Shown here: positions 19,938 to 29,334 of the stretch, piece by piece
How positions within the stretch are numbered: position 1 is the first letter of the stretch
Layout of the letters: each line of letters opens with the position of its first letter
Assembly (NCBI RefSeq): GCF_003609635.1
Contig: NZ_MCIA01000030.1
Coordinates: forward strand, 102,984-166,983
DNA: 64,000 nucleotides
DNA from: Lacrimispora algidixylanolytica
Lineage (GTDB): Bacteria > Bacillota > Clostridia > Lachnospirales > Lachnospiraceae
Direction of reading: 5' to 3'
Notes under the pieces: model-generated
What the model was told of the DNA's origin: nothing
Databases searched by the model: none
What the model saw: the letters and a program-made list of their open reading frames with translations, nothing else
Position numbers and translations under genes: made by a program

Positions 19938-21191
19938 TTATTTCATTATTTTTAGTGCAATTCTACACAAAATATCCTCTGTTCCAAATCCCCCAGACTT
20001 AGAGATGATCTGTTGGTTATACCCATTCCAAATAAGCTTAGAAACAACTAACCCTGGTTCTATCTCACACACCGGTTCTATCTGTGTACACCCAACTAGT
20101 TTCATGTATCCCATAAGTGTATCTCCTCCTGACATAAGGATGGTCAAATCAACCTTTTCCTCTGCAAGAGCTTTTACAATATGTCCATGTGCCTGTGGTA
20201 TCCGTGTTCTTAACTCATCAATATTCTTGCTTTTATCAGCCACGAAATTCACGATATTTTCTTCCGTGTCAAACGAATCCACAATTACCTTTTTGTTCGT
20301 TTTACACATATTAATAATTTCTTCCAGAAACTTCTTTCCTTCTGAAGTATTGTAATAATTAGTATCGTACTTCTGTTCCATCGTAAGTCTTCTTCTTATA
20401 AAGCTATCATTACGTTCTGCATATTCTAATTGTCTGAGTGTAATCTTATTTAGGCTTCCACATGCCACATACAAACCATCCGTCTTTTCGTATGATGACA
20501 CTTCTTTGCTATTGCATAAAACTTTTTCCGCCAATCGCTCTCCAAGCACTGCACAGCCTGCGATAAGTTTCAGCCCATTCATCTTGACTAATTCGTCTAA
20601 TCTATGATCAATATCCCTCACAGTTTGAGTGTCGCATACGATTATTTCTGACATGGGATTCATCTTATCCGTAATGGGTTCTTCTACGCTTTTACAAATA
20701 ACAGAGATGTCACTTTGATCCTTTATAATGTCTGGTATATACGACTTAGTAACTGGATCAAATGGATCTTTTCCAAATACACTGTCCTCTAGTAATTCTC
20801 CGGATATATAGTGCACTCCACCCTTTGTGATTCTTCCTATTTCCGGATGTCCTGGGAGAAAATAAATCGGGAAGCCTTTTATGGCATCAGCTACTGCCTG
20901 AAGTTCTGAACCAATATTTCCACGTAAGGCTGAATCCGTCTTTTTAAATATAATTCCGATCCCATTTTTGAGCGCCCAATCAGCAATGCTGTATACAACC
21001 TCATAGGAATCCTTGGCTGACATAGGTCTGGACTCTGAATCTACAACAATAATTTCAGTGTCTGTTTTTACATCATTTCCATCTAGCTTACCTTCTGTGA
21101 ATACCTGAGTGCGAATCCCACGTTTGGCAAATTGTATGCCAGTATCTAACGCCCCAGTAATATCATCTGCTATAATTAACATCCTTACCAT
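19938..21191 (-). CDS. Four-carbon acid sugar kinase (DUF1537, DtnK/OtnK type)
   Basis: 417-residue kinase of the DUF1537 family, characterised elsewhere as ATP-dependent kinases of D-threonate (DtnK) or 3-oxo-tetronates (OtnK). The N-terminal substrate domain begins MLIIADDITGALDTG and includes KKTDSALRGNIGSE; the C-terminal nucleotide-binding domain includes LMSGGDTLMGYM and ends with SGGFG. The ATG at 21191 follows GGAGGGG; an upstream in-frame GTG at 21206 would overlap that site. The adjacent PdxA2-type dehydrogenase is the classic partner of DtnK, which favours D-threonate or a similar acid as substrate. Confidence 0.9.
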   Translation of the reverse strand: MVRMLIIADDITGALDTGIQFAKRGIRTQVFTEGKLDGNDVKTDTEIIVVDSESRPMSAKDSYEVVYSIADWALKNGIGIIFKKTDSALRGNIGSELQAVADAIKGFPIYFLPGHPEIGRITKGGVHYISGELLEDSVFGKDPFDPVTKSYIPDIIKDQSDISVICKSVEEPITDKMNPMSEIIVCDTQTVRDIDHRLDELVKMNGLKLIAGCAVLGERLAEKVLCNSKEVSSYEKTDGLYVACGSLNKITLRQLEYAERNDSFIRRRLTMEQKYDTNYYNTSEGKKFLEEIINMCKTNKKVIVDSFDTEENIVNFVADKSKNIDELRTRIPQAHGHIVKALAEEKVDLTILMSGGDTLMGYMKLVGCTQIEPVCEIEPGLVVSKLIWNGYNQQIISKSGGFGTEDILCRIALKIMK

Positions 21192-21209
21192 ACAATCCCC
21201 CTCCACTAC

Positions 21210-22250
21210 TTACTTACTTGATGCTAGGCGAATCGCATAGTCGATTGAATTAGTAAGACTTAACTCACTGGATATTCCTTTTCCAGCTAAATCAAAACCC
21301 GTTCCATGGTCCACAGATACTCTTATAATCGGAATACCAAGTGTTATATTTACACCTGATACCGCATCCCATTTTTTAAGATCCTTATTATAATTAAAGC
21401 CCTTAACCTTTAAAGGAATATGTCCCTGATCATGATACATTGCAACAACGATATCATACCAGCCACCTAATGCTTTTGAAAAAATAGTATCAGCAGGTGT
21501 TGGTATTCCTTCTGGAATGCAGATACCTTCTGCCATGGCCTCATCAATTGCTGGCTGAATTTCTTCTATCTCCTCTGTTCCAAACAGTCCATTTTCTCCG
21601 CAATGGGGATTTAATCCAGCCACTCCGATTTTCGGATTTTCAATGCCAATGGCTTTACAGCCCTCATTTGCAATTCTGATAACTTCTAACACTCTGGCCT
21701 TTTTTACCTTGTCACAAGCTTGACGAAGGGAAACATGAGTGGATACATGGACCACCCTTAAATCTTCATGCGCCAGCATCATGGTATACCGATCTGTATG
21801 AGTGTATTCTGCATAGATTTCTGTATGTCCTGAGTAATGATGTCCAGCCATATTGATTGCCTCTTTATTTAATGCATTGGTTACCGTTGCATCAATGGTT
21901 CCATTCATTGCCAGTTCAATAACTTTGACAACATACTGAAATGCTGCCTCCCCACACATCTTAGATATTTTTCCATAGATATGTTTTTCCATATCAACCA
22001 TACCCATGTCGTATACATCAATCGTTCCATATTCAAAGACTGCATCTTCCACTTTATTAACCGCATGGATTTTAATCTCATTTTCCTTATCCAGTCTTTT
22101 TACGATCTCTTCCATACAATTCGCATCACCGATTATGATAGGACGACACGTTTCATATACGTCTTTATCCAGCAATACCTTCACTGATAACTCAGATCCA
22201 TTTCCAGCGGGATCACCCATAGTTATTCCGATAATCGGTCTTTTCTTCAT
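21210..22250 (-). CDS. pdxA2: PdxA2-type 4-phospho-D-threonate dehydrogenase
   Basis: 346 residues of the PdxA family. Catabolic PdxA2 proteins oxidise and decarboxylate 4-phospho-D-threonate (or D-erythronate) to dihydroxyacetone phosphate and CO2 with NAD+; biosynthetic PdxA makes the vitamin B6 precursor. Metal-binding histidines are in HHYSGHTEIYAE, MYHDQGHIPLK and VDHGTGFDLAGKG. Context (DUF1537 kinase 18 bases downstream, no pdxJ) argues for the catabolic type. AAGGAAGGTGAG precedes the ATG. It follows the alcohol dehydrogenase by 13 bases. Confidence 0.9.
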   Translation of the reverse strand: MKKRPIIGITMGDPAGNGSELSVKVLLDKDVYETCRPIIIGDANCMEEIVKRLDKENEIKIHAVNKVEDAVFEYGTIDVYDMGMVDMEKHIYGKISKMCGEAAFQYVVKVIELAMNGTIDATVTNALNKEAINMAGHHYSGHTEIYAEYTHTDRYTMMLAHEDLRVVHVSTHVSLRQACDKVKKARVLEVIRIANEGCKAIGIENPKIGVAGLNPHCGENGLFGTEEIEEIQPAIDEAMAEGICIPEGIPTPADTIFSKALGGWYDIVVAMYHDQGHIPLKVKGFNYNKDLKKWDAVSGVNITLGIPIIRVSVDHGTGFDLAGKGISSELSLTNSIDYAIRLASSK

Positions 22251-22263
22251 TGTCTCACCTTCC

Positions 22264-23418
22264 TTATTTAAGAACCTTTAAGTAAATATTTCTTATATCT
22301 TCAAGGCTTAATTCCTTCCTATTATTAACAAGTAATCTCTGTTGTTTGCTTCCTGCCTCTACTAAAGTTTCCAAATCTTCCTTTTTAACACCAAATTCTT
22401 TTAGATCTGTAGGAATGTTGGTACACTTCACAATGTCAGCAATCTGATCAATGACATACTGTGCTTTTTCAGATTTCATTTTTACTGGGAGGCCATGGAA
22501 TACGGCATCATATAACTTAGCAAGTCTGTCTTCACATGCATCTTTATTAAATTCCATAACATGTGCAAATAAAATTGCATTGGATACACCATGAGCAATA
22601 TGATATTTTCCTCCAAGGGGATAAGATAACGCATGAACTGCTGTTGTACCGCTTCCAGTAATGGCTACTCCACCATAAAAGGCACCTAAAAGCAGATTGT
22701 TTTTTGCCTCTAAATTATCAGCATCATTATATGCTTCTCTGATATTATTAAAAATCAATTTCGCCCCTGCAAGTGCATATGTGTCAGATAGTGGAGTTGC
22801 TTTTTTTGATGTATAACACTCGACTACGTGAGCCAGCGCATCCACACCAGTTGCTGCGACGATTGATTTTGGAAGTTTCTTTATGAAATTTGCATCAAGA
22901 ATCACGTAATCCGGTATCATATTATCATTTACAATCCCTTTTTTCGATTGTTCTTCTGGAATTGCAACAATTGCATTACAAGTCGCTTCGGAACCAGTAC
23001 CACAGGTAGTCGGAATCATGATTGTTTTCAATTGTTTTCTTGCCTGAGTCGGATCATCTAATAAATCTTTTACGGAATATGTAGCACCTTTTAAAACAGA
23101 GCAAAGTTTTGCAACGTCCATAACGCTGCCGCCGCCAATGGCAATAATCAAATCACCATCATAATCCTCGACTTCTTTCATCACTCTTTCTGCATCCTGG
23201 TAAGCAGGTTCTGGTGTCAAACTATCATATACTCTGTACTGCGTATTCGTTTCATCTAACAGGTTTGTCAAAATATCTAAGAGCCCATGTTCGCGTATCC
23301 CTTTATCTGTAAATATAATTATTTTCTTTGAATCTTCTTTCTTAATTATGGCATTTACATGTTCAATACATCCTTCTCCGCCATATACGCAAGATGGAAT
23401 TTTAATTTGGTAGCTCAT
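22264..23418 (-). CDS. Iron-containing alcohol dehydrogenase
   Basis: 384-residue group III (Fe-dependent) alcohol dehydrogenase. The NAD-binding GGGSVMDVAK motif lies near residue 95, the second signature TGVDALAHVVECY gives a metal-ligand histidine, and HALSYPLGGKYHIAHG carries two more. First gene of the operon, with AGGAGGAAC before the ATG and a promoter at 23495-23522. In this pathway it may reduce the aldehyde released by the aldolase or oxidise a polyol entering the pathway; the sequence does not decide. Confidence 0.9.
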   Translation of the reverse strand: MSYQIKIPSCVYGGEGCIEHVNAIIKKEDSKKIIIFTDKGIREHGLLDILTNLLDETNTQYRVYDSLTPEPAYQDAERVMKEVEDYDGDLIIAIGGGSVMDVAKLCSVLKGATYSVKDLLDDPTQARKQLKTIMIPTTCGTGSEATCNAIVAIPEEQSKKGIVNDNMIPDYVILDANFIKKLPKSIVAATGVDALAHVVECYTSKKATPLSDTYALAGAKLIFNNIREAYNDADNLEAKNNLLLGAFYGGVAITGSGTTAVHALSYPLGGKYHIAHGVSNAILFAHVMEFNKDACEDRLAKLYDAVFHGLPVKMKSEKAQYVIDQIADIVKCTNIPTDLKEFGVKKEDLETLVEAGSKQQRLLVNNRKELSLEDIRNIYLKVLK

Positions 23419-23494
23419 TTCAGTTCCTCCTAGTTATTTTATTTTCTCGTCTCAATATAAAACATTTTATCTATATACCTATATTATACTATCA

Positions 23495-23522
23495 TGACGT
23501 GGCGATTCAAGTGATATACCTT
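23495..23522 (-). promoter_or_regulatory. Sigma-A promoter of the acid-sugar operon
   Basis: On the minus strand TTGAAT and TATAAT are spaced by 16 bases, about 80 bases before the alcohol dehydrogenase start. No sigma-54 -24/-12 element (TGGCAC-N5-TTGC) was found in the divergent intergenic region. Coordinates are approximate to a few bases. Confidence 0.6.
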
Positions 23523-23639
23523 CTAATTTACGTCTTATATTAATACACGTTATATCTAAATCGTTGCTTTTTGCGACATTTGATATTATAATAGTATCGA
23601 AACAACTAACAAATTGGGTTTTACACATTGGGAGAGTTT

Positions 23640-25430
23640 ATGCAGAAGGTTAAGATACTTGTCATTGCTCCATACGAGGGAATGACAGAAATATTTGAGA
23701 ATATTTCTAAAAATCGTGATGATATTGATTTAACAATTCAAACTGGGGACTTGAATACCGGGCGAAAAATTGTTGAAAACTTAGCTCATAAAAACTACGA
23801 TGTCATTATTTCAAGAGGTGGTACGGCTGAACTCATTCGTTCCTCTGTTGAAATTCCTGTAGTTGATATATCAATTTCGGGTTATGACATTCTTCGTAGT
23901 ATTAAGATGGCAGAAAGTTACTCTGGCAAGCTTGTTATCGCTGGATTTTCCGGGATTACCAAGCAAGCACGGGTACTCTGTGATTTGCTTCAATATGATA
24001 TCAATATCATTACATTTACAAGTGAAGAGGGTGCTCTTGCTGCTCTTCGCGCAGCAAGAAACGATGGCGCGTCACTTGTACTTTGTGATATGACAGGCGC
24101 AAATTATGCAAAAATTTTAAATATGAACTCTATTCTCATAACTTCAGGTACGGAAAGTATTAACGATGCAATCAATGAAGCGAAAAAAATAGTCCATTCC
24201 TCCAATCATGTGCACAAACAAAAGAATCTTTTTCAGAGTCTTCTCACTGATGAGGACCGAGAGTTCCTCATTTATGATCCTGCAGGTTCCCTATGGTTTT
24301 CAAGTTTTTCACTTGATGGAATGAATGTATCACTGATGAACGTGGTTCAAACATACTTAAAAGCCTTCTTAAAAGTTCCAAACCAAAGTGTTGCCAGGCA
24401 GATACGTGATAAAGTCTACACGTTCACTTGCCGTCATCTCTATATTGATGAGCAAAAATATACAGCTATCATAATAAACCAAAAGCTTGCACTTTTTGCT
24501 GAGGATGATATCGGAATCACCATATATAATAAGCCAGATTCGGATTCCACAAATTTTTCAAACTTTTTTGGAAGTTCCAATAAAATCGGCAACACGGCTC
24601 ATATCATAGAGGAATACAGCAAAAGCTACCTTCCCGTATTAATTACTGGAGAAGATGGCACTGGCAAAGATAAGGTAGCATCTCTTATGTACGAAAATGG
24701 TCCGTATCATACTTCACCTTTTTATGTCATAGACTGCAAATTTATTAGCGAACGTAAATGGAACCATATCATGAATAATGAGAATTCTCCTCTTGCAGAT
24801 GTACATTCTACCATATACATCAAAAATGTCTGCATGCTCTCTCATTCTCAGCTTGAAAAACTATTTAACTATATCGACCACACGGACCTTACAAAACGAA
24901 ATCGCATGATTTTCTCTCTTTTGATTACCAATGAGATATCACCAGAATCCACCGATATTAAAAATCACTTAGAAAAGCGACTCTCTTGTTTAACCTTAAA
25001 TCTGCTGCCACTAAGAGAAAGAAGTGACGACATTCCAAGCATTACCGCATTATATCTTCATAAGCTAAATGTATCACTTGGAAAACAGATTATTGGTTTA
25101 GAAGCAGAGGCAATGGATATTTTCACTGCTTTTCCTTGGACTCAAAATCTGGATCAGCTACATCATGTACTTAAAGAACTTGCCGTGGTCACAAAGACTC
25201 CTTATATCACCTATCATGATGTAAAATATTTCCTTGATCAGGAAATGCCAGCAATGCCTTCACTGCCTTCCGTCGACTTGGATCTAACACAGACTTTAGA
25301 CGAAATCAACTATCAAATTATACTAACTGTATTGGAAGAAGAACATGAAAATAAAGAAAAGACTGCAAGCAGGCTTGGAATCAGTCGAAGCACGTTATGG
25401 AGAATTTTGAAGACTCACAATGGGATATAG
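23640..25430 (+). CDS. PrpR-type transcriptional regulator with degenerate AAA+ domain
   Basis: 596 residues. The start ATG at 23640 follows GGGAG; a TTG at 23628 is also in frame. Domains: PrpR_N sensor (about 1-190, with VIISRGGTAELIR), a PAS-like middle (about 200-310), an AAA+ domain (about 320-540) with Walker A GEDGTGKDK, and a C-terminal Fis-type helix-turn-helix (TASRLGISRSTLWRILK). The GAFTGA loop that contacts sigma-54 is absent, and Walker B (normally hydrophobic-DE) reads STIYIKNV. It is therefore unlikely to act as a sigma-54 activator. It is divergent from the acid-sugar operon, which it presumably regulates in response to a pathway metabolite. Confidence 0.85.
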   Translation: MQKVKILVIAPYEGMTEIFENISKNRDDIDLTIQTGDLNTGRKIVENLAHKNYDVIISRGGTAELIRSSVEIPVVDISISGYDILRSIKMAESYSGKLVIAGFSGITKQARVLCDLLQYDINIITFTSEEGALAALRAARNDGASLVLCDMTGANYAKILNMNSILITSGTESINDAINEAKKIVHSSNHVHKQKNLFQSLLTDEDREFLIYDPAGSLWFSSFSLDGMNVSLMNVVQTYLKAFLKVPNQSVARQIRDKVYTFTCRHLYIDEQKYTAIIINQKLALFAEDDIGITIYNKPDSDSTNFSNFFGSSNKIGNTAHIIEEYSKSYLPVLITGEDGTGKDKVASLMYENGPYHTSPFYVIDCKFISERKWNHIMNNENSPLADVHSTIYIKNVCMLSHSQLEKLFNYIDHTDLTKRNRMIFSLLITNEISPESTDIKNHLEKRLSCLTLNLLPLRERSDDIPSITALYLHKLNVSLGKQIIGLEAEAMDIFTAFPWTQNLDQLHHVLKELAVVTKTPYITYHDVKYFLDQEMPAMPSLPSVDLDLTQTLDEINYQIILTVLEEEHENKEKTASRLGISRSTLWRILKTHNGI

Positions 25431-25444
25431 ATTAAATCTAGATA

Positions 25445-25470
25445 AGAGAATCCTGCTTGCAGGATTCTCT
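25445..25470. terminator. Hairpin between regulator and bioB (convergent)
   Basis: AGAGAATCCT - GCTTGC - AGGATTCTCT, a perfect 10-bp stem between convergent genes. T-runs are poor on both sides, so termination is probable but weaker than elsewhere in the window. Confidence 0.55.
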
Positions 25471-25516
25471 AGCTGAGGGAAGTTGCGTTAGGAAGATCAT
25501 TTTAACCCGGTCTTTA

Positions 25517-26473
25517 TTACGGCTCAACGTAATATTGAAACCCTGCATCAGTGATCATCTTTATGGTATCATCAATCCCCTGACCGTCAGCCGTCAAATA
25601 ACCAGAGGCGAAAATGGAATCTGCTGCATAGAACATTTGCTTTTCTCTTCCTTTTAAATACACCTCTCTGCCTGCCGCACAACGGATATCCGACTGTGGG
25701 CATAAAAGGCGGGCTAGGCATAAGATCTTTAAACAGTAATCCCCTGTCAAGTATGAGGTGTCTCTATGCTCCAGGGCTGTTCCTTCTAATGGGATAAGAA
25801 AATTGATTGGAACTGCTTTAGGCTGTATGGACTGTATCTGAAAAAGCATATCCACCACATCTGTGTTATCCTCTCCCAATCCGATGATTCCTCCACAGCA
25901 TAATTCAAAGCCAAGGCTTTTGAGTCTCTTTATATTGTCCAGGCGTTCCTCATATGTATGAGAGGTACAGATATTGGGATAATGTTTTCTACTGGTATTT
26001 AGATTATGATTGATTCTGTCTACACCTGCTTCTCTTAACATCACCGCCTGTTGTTCCGTCAAAAAACCAATGGAACAGCATATGGGGCTGTTTGTTTCTT
26101 TCTTAAGTTTTCTTACTTCATCAGCAAATTCACTGATTTCCCCATCTGAAAAACGGATTCCGCTTAAGCCAATGCAATGGCGGGCTAAGTTCTTCTCCTT
26201 TACGGTATAGCCATCCTGTTGCAGCTTCTCATAGGTAATAAGCTTGTATTTGTCAATATCCGCCTTGGAATCCCGGGATTGGGCACAATAGGTACAGTTT
26301 TGGGAGCAGTCTCCGCTTCGTGCGTTGGTAAGGAGGTGAATTCCCACGGTATTGCCCTTATACTTTTTCCTGATTTCATATACCTCTTCTAAAAGGATTG
26401 GGAGTTCCTTCTCTGGCAATTCTAAAATTGATAATGCCATCTCTCTTGTCATATTCTTAAGATCATACTTCAT
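25517..26473 (-). CDS. bioB: Biotin synthase
   Basis: 318-residue radical SAM enzyme that inserts sulfur into dethiobiotin. The radical-SAM cysteines are C56, C60 and C63 (CSQNCTYC). GGAGAG precedes the ATG. It follows bioY by 18 bases under one BirA-controlled promoter. No bioA, bioD, bioF or bioW is present nearby, so the cell probably imports dethiobiotin/biotin and carries out only the last step, unless the other genes are elsewhere. Confidence 0.96.
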   Translation of the reverse strand: MKYDLKNMTREMALSILELPEKELPILLEEVYEIRKKYKGNTVGIHLLTNARSGDCSQNCTYCAQSRDSKADIDKYKLITYEKLQQDGYTVKEKNLARHCIGLSGIRFSDGEISEFADEVRKLKKETNSPICCSIGFLTEQQAVMLREAGVDRINHNLNTSRKHYPNICTSHTYEERLDNIKRLKSLGFELCCGGIIGLGEDNTDVVDMLFQIQSIQPKAVPINFLIPLEGTALEHRDTSYLTGDYCLKILCLARLLCPQSDIRCAAGREVYLKGREKQMFYAADSIFASGYLTADGQGIDDTIKMITDAGFQYYVEP

Positions 26474-26491
26474 TTTCAGACTCTCCTTTTT

Positions 26492-27016
26492 TTATCTCAT
26501 GATGGGATGTAGCTTTTTTATGAGTGATATACTTATAAAAGTCTTCAAACAGTCTCCTGCCAAAAATGGCAAAACACAAACCAATAGAGCTGCCACAAAA
26601 CCGGTACCGGTAATGAGGCAATACCACATTGTTCCAAATAAATAAGTAAGAATCCATCCGGCATAAATGGCCGCCGCCATTGCTTTCATGGATTTTTTCC
26701 CAAACCGTTCCATCAAAAATCCACTAAGATAGGCAGAGAATATGTAGGCGATGATATATCCCCCTGTAGGACCAAATATCCGCCCAGGACCCCCAGAGAA
26801 TCCGGAGAAGACCGGAAGCCCTATCACTCCCATTAAAATATATACAAGCTGACTTAAAGCCCCATATCTGGCTCCTAAAAGGCCGGCGGCTGTATAGGTG
26901 GACAAGTGAGTCATATTAATTGGAACGGGACCAATTGGAATGGTAATTTGAGCTAATACAGCATTTAGAGCGGCAAAGAAAGCACATAGAACCCATTTTC
27001 TGCTTGTTGTAATCAT
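26492..27016 (-). CDS. bioY: BioY biotin/dethiobiotin transporter (ECF S component)
   Basis: 174-residue membrane protein with about six helices and the BioY signature (ITIPIGPVPINMTHLSTYTAAGLLGARYG, a variant in which the usual PVPxT is PVPIN). I start at 27016 because AGGAGG lies 8 bases before it; an ATG two codons earlier is too close. BioY works with the ECF energising module (a candidate EcfAAT set is at 44.2-46.7 kb) or alone. Note the GRIFGPTGGYIIAYI segment typical of the family. Confidence 0.93.
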   Translation of the reverse strand: MITTSRKWVLCAFFAALNAVLAQITIPIGPVPINMTHLSTYTAAGLLGARYGALSQLVYILMGVIGLPVFSGFSGGPGRIFGPTGGYIIAYIFSAYLSGFLMERFGKKSMKAMAAAIYAGWILTYLFGTMWYCLITGTGFVAALLVCVLPFLAGDCLKTFISISLIKKLHPIMR

Positions 27017-27052
27017 GATCATAACCTCCTGATGTAATTTCAATTCTTTGCC

Positions 27053-27081
27053 ATTATACAAAGACAGGCTCCAATTGTCAA
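27053..27081 (-). promoter_or_regulatory. bioYB promoter
   Basis: Minus strand TTGACA (27081-27076) and TATAAT (27058-27053), spacing 17: a consensus sigma-A promoter. Confidence 0.85.
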
Positions 27082-27107
27082 CCACTTTATATTTATAGGT
27101 TAACAAT
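27074..27107. promoter_or_regulatory. BirA operator of bioYB
   Basis: ATTGTCAACC - 14 bases - GGTTAACAAT matches the Gram-positive BirA box (TTGTTAACC-N14-16-GGTTAACAA) with one mismatch. It overlaps the -35 box, so biotin-loaded BirA would repress the operon. Confidence 0.9.
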
Positions 27108-27136
27108 TAGGAGAATTCATAAAAAGTAACGCAAAA

Positions 27137-27174
27137 CAGCGTCTTGCTCCGGTTATAAGCCGAGCAAGACGCTG
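27137..27174 (-). terminator. Terminator of the rhamnose operon
   Basis: CAGCGTCTTGCTC / GAGCAAGACGCTG stem with a short inner CGG/CCG pairing, followed on the minus strand by TTTTG. Lies 46 bases past the rhaD stop. Confidence 0.75.
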
Positions 27175-27219
27175 CTTTCATTTCCCATTTGATATGGGTA
27201 TGATTTTTGAATTTAACTG

Positions 27220-28047
27220 TTATTTCTCATAAAGAAACTCTTCTGGTAGTGTTACTTTGAAATCACGAGCCAGATCACGGAAATTTCCTGCTGTAATGGT
27301 CTGAAGTTTGTCAGGTCTGATGGAGAGAACCTTTACGAGTATTTCAGCAGACTTCTCCACTGTATGCATCAGGCCAAAGGTTAAGTCAAAGTCTTCTCCT
27401 GAGGCAAACAAGCCGTGATGAGCCCAGATAGCCACATCATACTTCTTCATAAGCTCGCTGGTAGCAACTGCAATTTCACGTCCGCCTGGCACCATCCAGC
27501 CTACAACACCAACGCCACTTGGAAATACCACGGGGCATTCGGTAGCCATTTCCCACAATTCTCTTGTAAATACTTCATCTTCCAATGGAAGCACAAAGGT
27601 AAGAGCAATTATATTCGTAGGATGAGCATGGTAAATCACGCGGTGAGCTCCTCCTGTTGCCGCCTTTTTCACCTCATGGTTCATTAAATGGGAAGGTAGT
27701 TCACTAGTAGGACGCCCACCTTTTGAGAGTCCCCATAAGATTTTATAATTTTCTCCGCTCTCATCTATTTCTATGATGCAGCTATTAACTTCCGGTTCAA
27801 GAATCACATTACGGAAATATTTTCCGCTTCCTGTTACCATGAAGCACTCTCCAGAAAGTCCTTTTACCGTTGTTCCTATGGGCTGCCATGGAGCATCAGA
27901 CGTAAGCTCTTCTCTAACAGATTCCACCTCTTCCTGTTTGATTCGATAGCTTAAGTTTCCGCCATTTCTTTCATGCCAGTTCTGTTTAAAGCCATCGTCA
28001 CACAAACGGATAAAGCCTTTTACAAATTCCGCATCTAAAATTTTCAT
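27220..28047 (-). CDS. rhaD: Rhamnulose-1-phosphate aldolase
   Basis: 275-residue class II (Zn2+) aldolase that splits L-rhamnulose-1-phosphate into dihydroxyacetone phosphate and L-lactaldehyde. Family features include NGGNLSYRI near the N-terminus, the phosphate-binding GSGKYF segment, and zinc-site histidines in VIYHAHPTNI and WAHHGLFASG. Length matches the E. coli enzyme. Last gene of rhaB-rhaM-rhaA-rhaD, 13 bases after rhaA. Confidence 0.96.
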   Translation of the reverse strand: MKILDAEFVKGFIRLCDDGFKQNWHERNGGNLSYRIKQEEVESVREELTSDAPWQPIGTTVKGLSGECFMVTGSGKYFRNVILEPEVNSCIIEIDESGENYKILWGLSKGGRPTSELPSHLMNHEVKKAATGGAHRVIYHAHPTNIIALTFVLPLEDEVFTRELWEMATECPVVFPSGVGVVGWMVPGGREIAVATSELMKKYDVAIWAHHGLFASGEDFDLTFGLMHTVEKSAEILVKVLSIRPDKLQTITAGNFRDLARDFKVTLPEEFLYEK

Positions 28048-28060
28048 GTTTATTTTCTCC

Positions 28061-29314
28061 TTATTTCCGGTTTAATAATACTTCTTTCTCATAGGTAGCA
28101 ACTTCTTTAAACCAGTCTTCCTTCGCTGGGACTCCATTCAATTCACAGAAATAATTCCATACATCACCAATGGGATAAAGCTTTAATTCCTCCTGAAGCA
28201 TCATCAGTTCAGTGAAGCTACGGGAATTTTGAAGCTGTGCCAATTTTTCATTAGGAAGAAGCAGGGCGTTAAGTAATGCCTTTTGCATGTTTCTCATTCC
28301 AACCACCCAGGCACTGATGCGGTTGATGCTGGCATCGAAAAAGTCAAGTGCTAAAAGAACTCGGTCGGAACCGCCCCGTATGATTTCCTTTGCGATTTCC
28401 TTTGTCTCATCATCAAATAATACTACGTGATCACTATCCCAGCGCACTGGTCTAGTCACGTGAAGGGCAACTTTATCAAAGAATAAAAGCATGGAAGAAA
28501 TCTTATCCGATACTACTTCCGTTGGATGATAATGTCCGCTATCAAGAAGGCACAAAATATCATTTTTTGAAGCGTAATTCATATAAAATTCATGGGAGCC
28601 TATGGTGCAGCTTTCCATACCGATTCCAAACACCTTTGATTCTACTGCTACAAGCACCTTTGTTTTATCATACTCCATGGAGAGGATCTGGTCCAGAGAA
28701 TCCTTAAGTCTTGCTCTTGGAGAGGTACGATCCGCTGGAATATCTTTAAATCCATCCGGAATCCAGATATTCATGGTACAAGGATTTCCCTGTTCTGTAG
28801 CAAAATATTCAGAGATTTTGATACACGCTTTTACATGATCAATCCAGAAAGATCGAATCTTTGGATCTTCGCTTGATAAGGTGGCATTTTCTGCGTTGGC
28901 ATGGGAGAACAAGGTTGGATTAAAATCAATTCCGATTCCCTTCTCCTTTGCAAACTCCACCCATTTTTTAAAATGTTTTGGCTCTAATTGATCTCTGTCG
29001 ACCCATTCACCCTCTTCGAAAATGGCATAGCTTGCATGTAAGTTAATGCGGTGCTTTCCGGGAATCAGACTTAATGTTTTATCCATATCCGCCATCAATT
29101 CCTCTGGGTTTCTGGCGCGTCCTGGATAGTTACCTGTTGTCTGGATTCCTCCTGAAAGAGCGCCTGCTCCGTCAAATCCAGTTACATCATCTCCCTGCCA
29201 GCAATGCATGGAGATAGGAATTTCCTTTAAAGCTTTCATTGCAACATCTGTATCCACACCAATTGCTTTGTATACTTCTTTCGCTGCATCATATCTTTCT
29301 TTTAATGTCATCAT
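28061..29314 (-). CDS. rhaA: L-rhamnose isomerase
   Basis: 417-residue metal-dependent isomerase converting L-rhamnose to L-rhamnulose. The hallmark [13 protein letters not shown] occurs near residue 35, followed by [15 protein letters not shown]; metal-site residues lie in the LLDSGHYHP and WDSDHVV segments. AAAGGAG is 7 bases from the first of two consecutive ATGs. Length is standard. Confidence 0.97.
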   Translation of the reverse strand: MMTLKERYDAAKEVYKAIGVDTDVAMKALKEIPISMHCWQGDDVTGFDGAGALSGGIQTTGNYPGRARNPEELMADMDKTLSLIPGKHRINLHASYAIFEEGEWVDRDQLEPKHFKKWVEFAKEKGIGIDFNPTLFSHANAENATLSSEDPKIRSFWIDHVKACIKISEYFATEQGNPCTMNIWIPDGFKDIPADRTSPRARLKDSLDQILSMEYDKTKVLVAVESKVFGIGMESCTIGSHEFYMNYASKNDILCLLDSGHYHPTEVVSDKISSMLLFFDKVALHVTRPVRWDSDHVVLFDDETKEIAKEIIRGGSDRVLLALDFFDASINRISAWVVGMRNMQKALLNALLLPNEKLAQLQNSRSFTELMMLQEELKLYPIGDVWNYFCELNGVPAKEDWFKEVATYEKEVLLNRK

Positions 29315-29334
29315 CTTTCTTCTCCTTTAATCTA

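Noticed and set aside
21210..22250. Vitamin B6 biosynthetic PdxA
   Set aside because: Paired with a DUF1537 kinase and no pdxJ; the PdxA2 role is more likely.
23640..25430. Sigma-54-dependent activator call for the PrpR-like gene
   Set aside because: GAFTGA and Walker B are missing and no -24/-12 promoter was found nearby.
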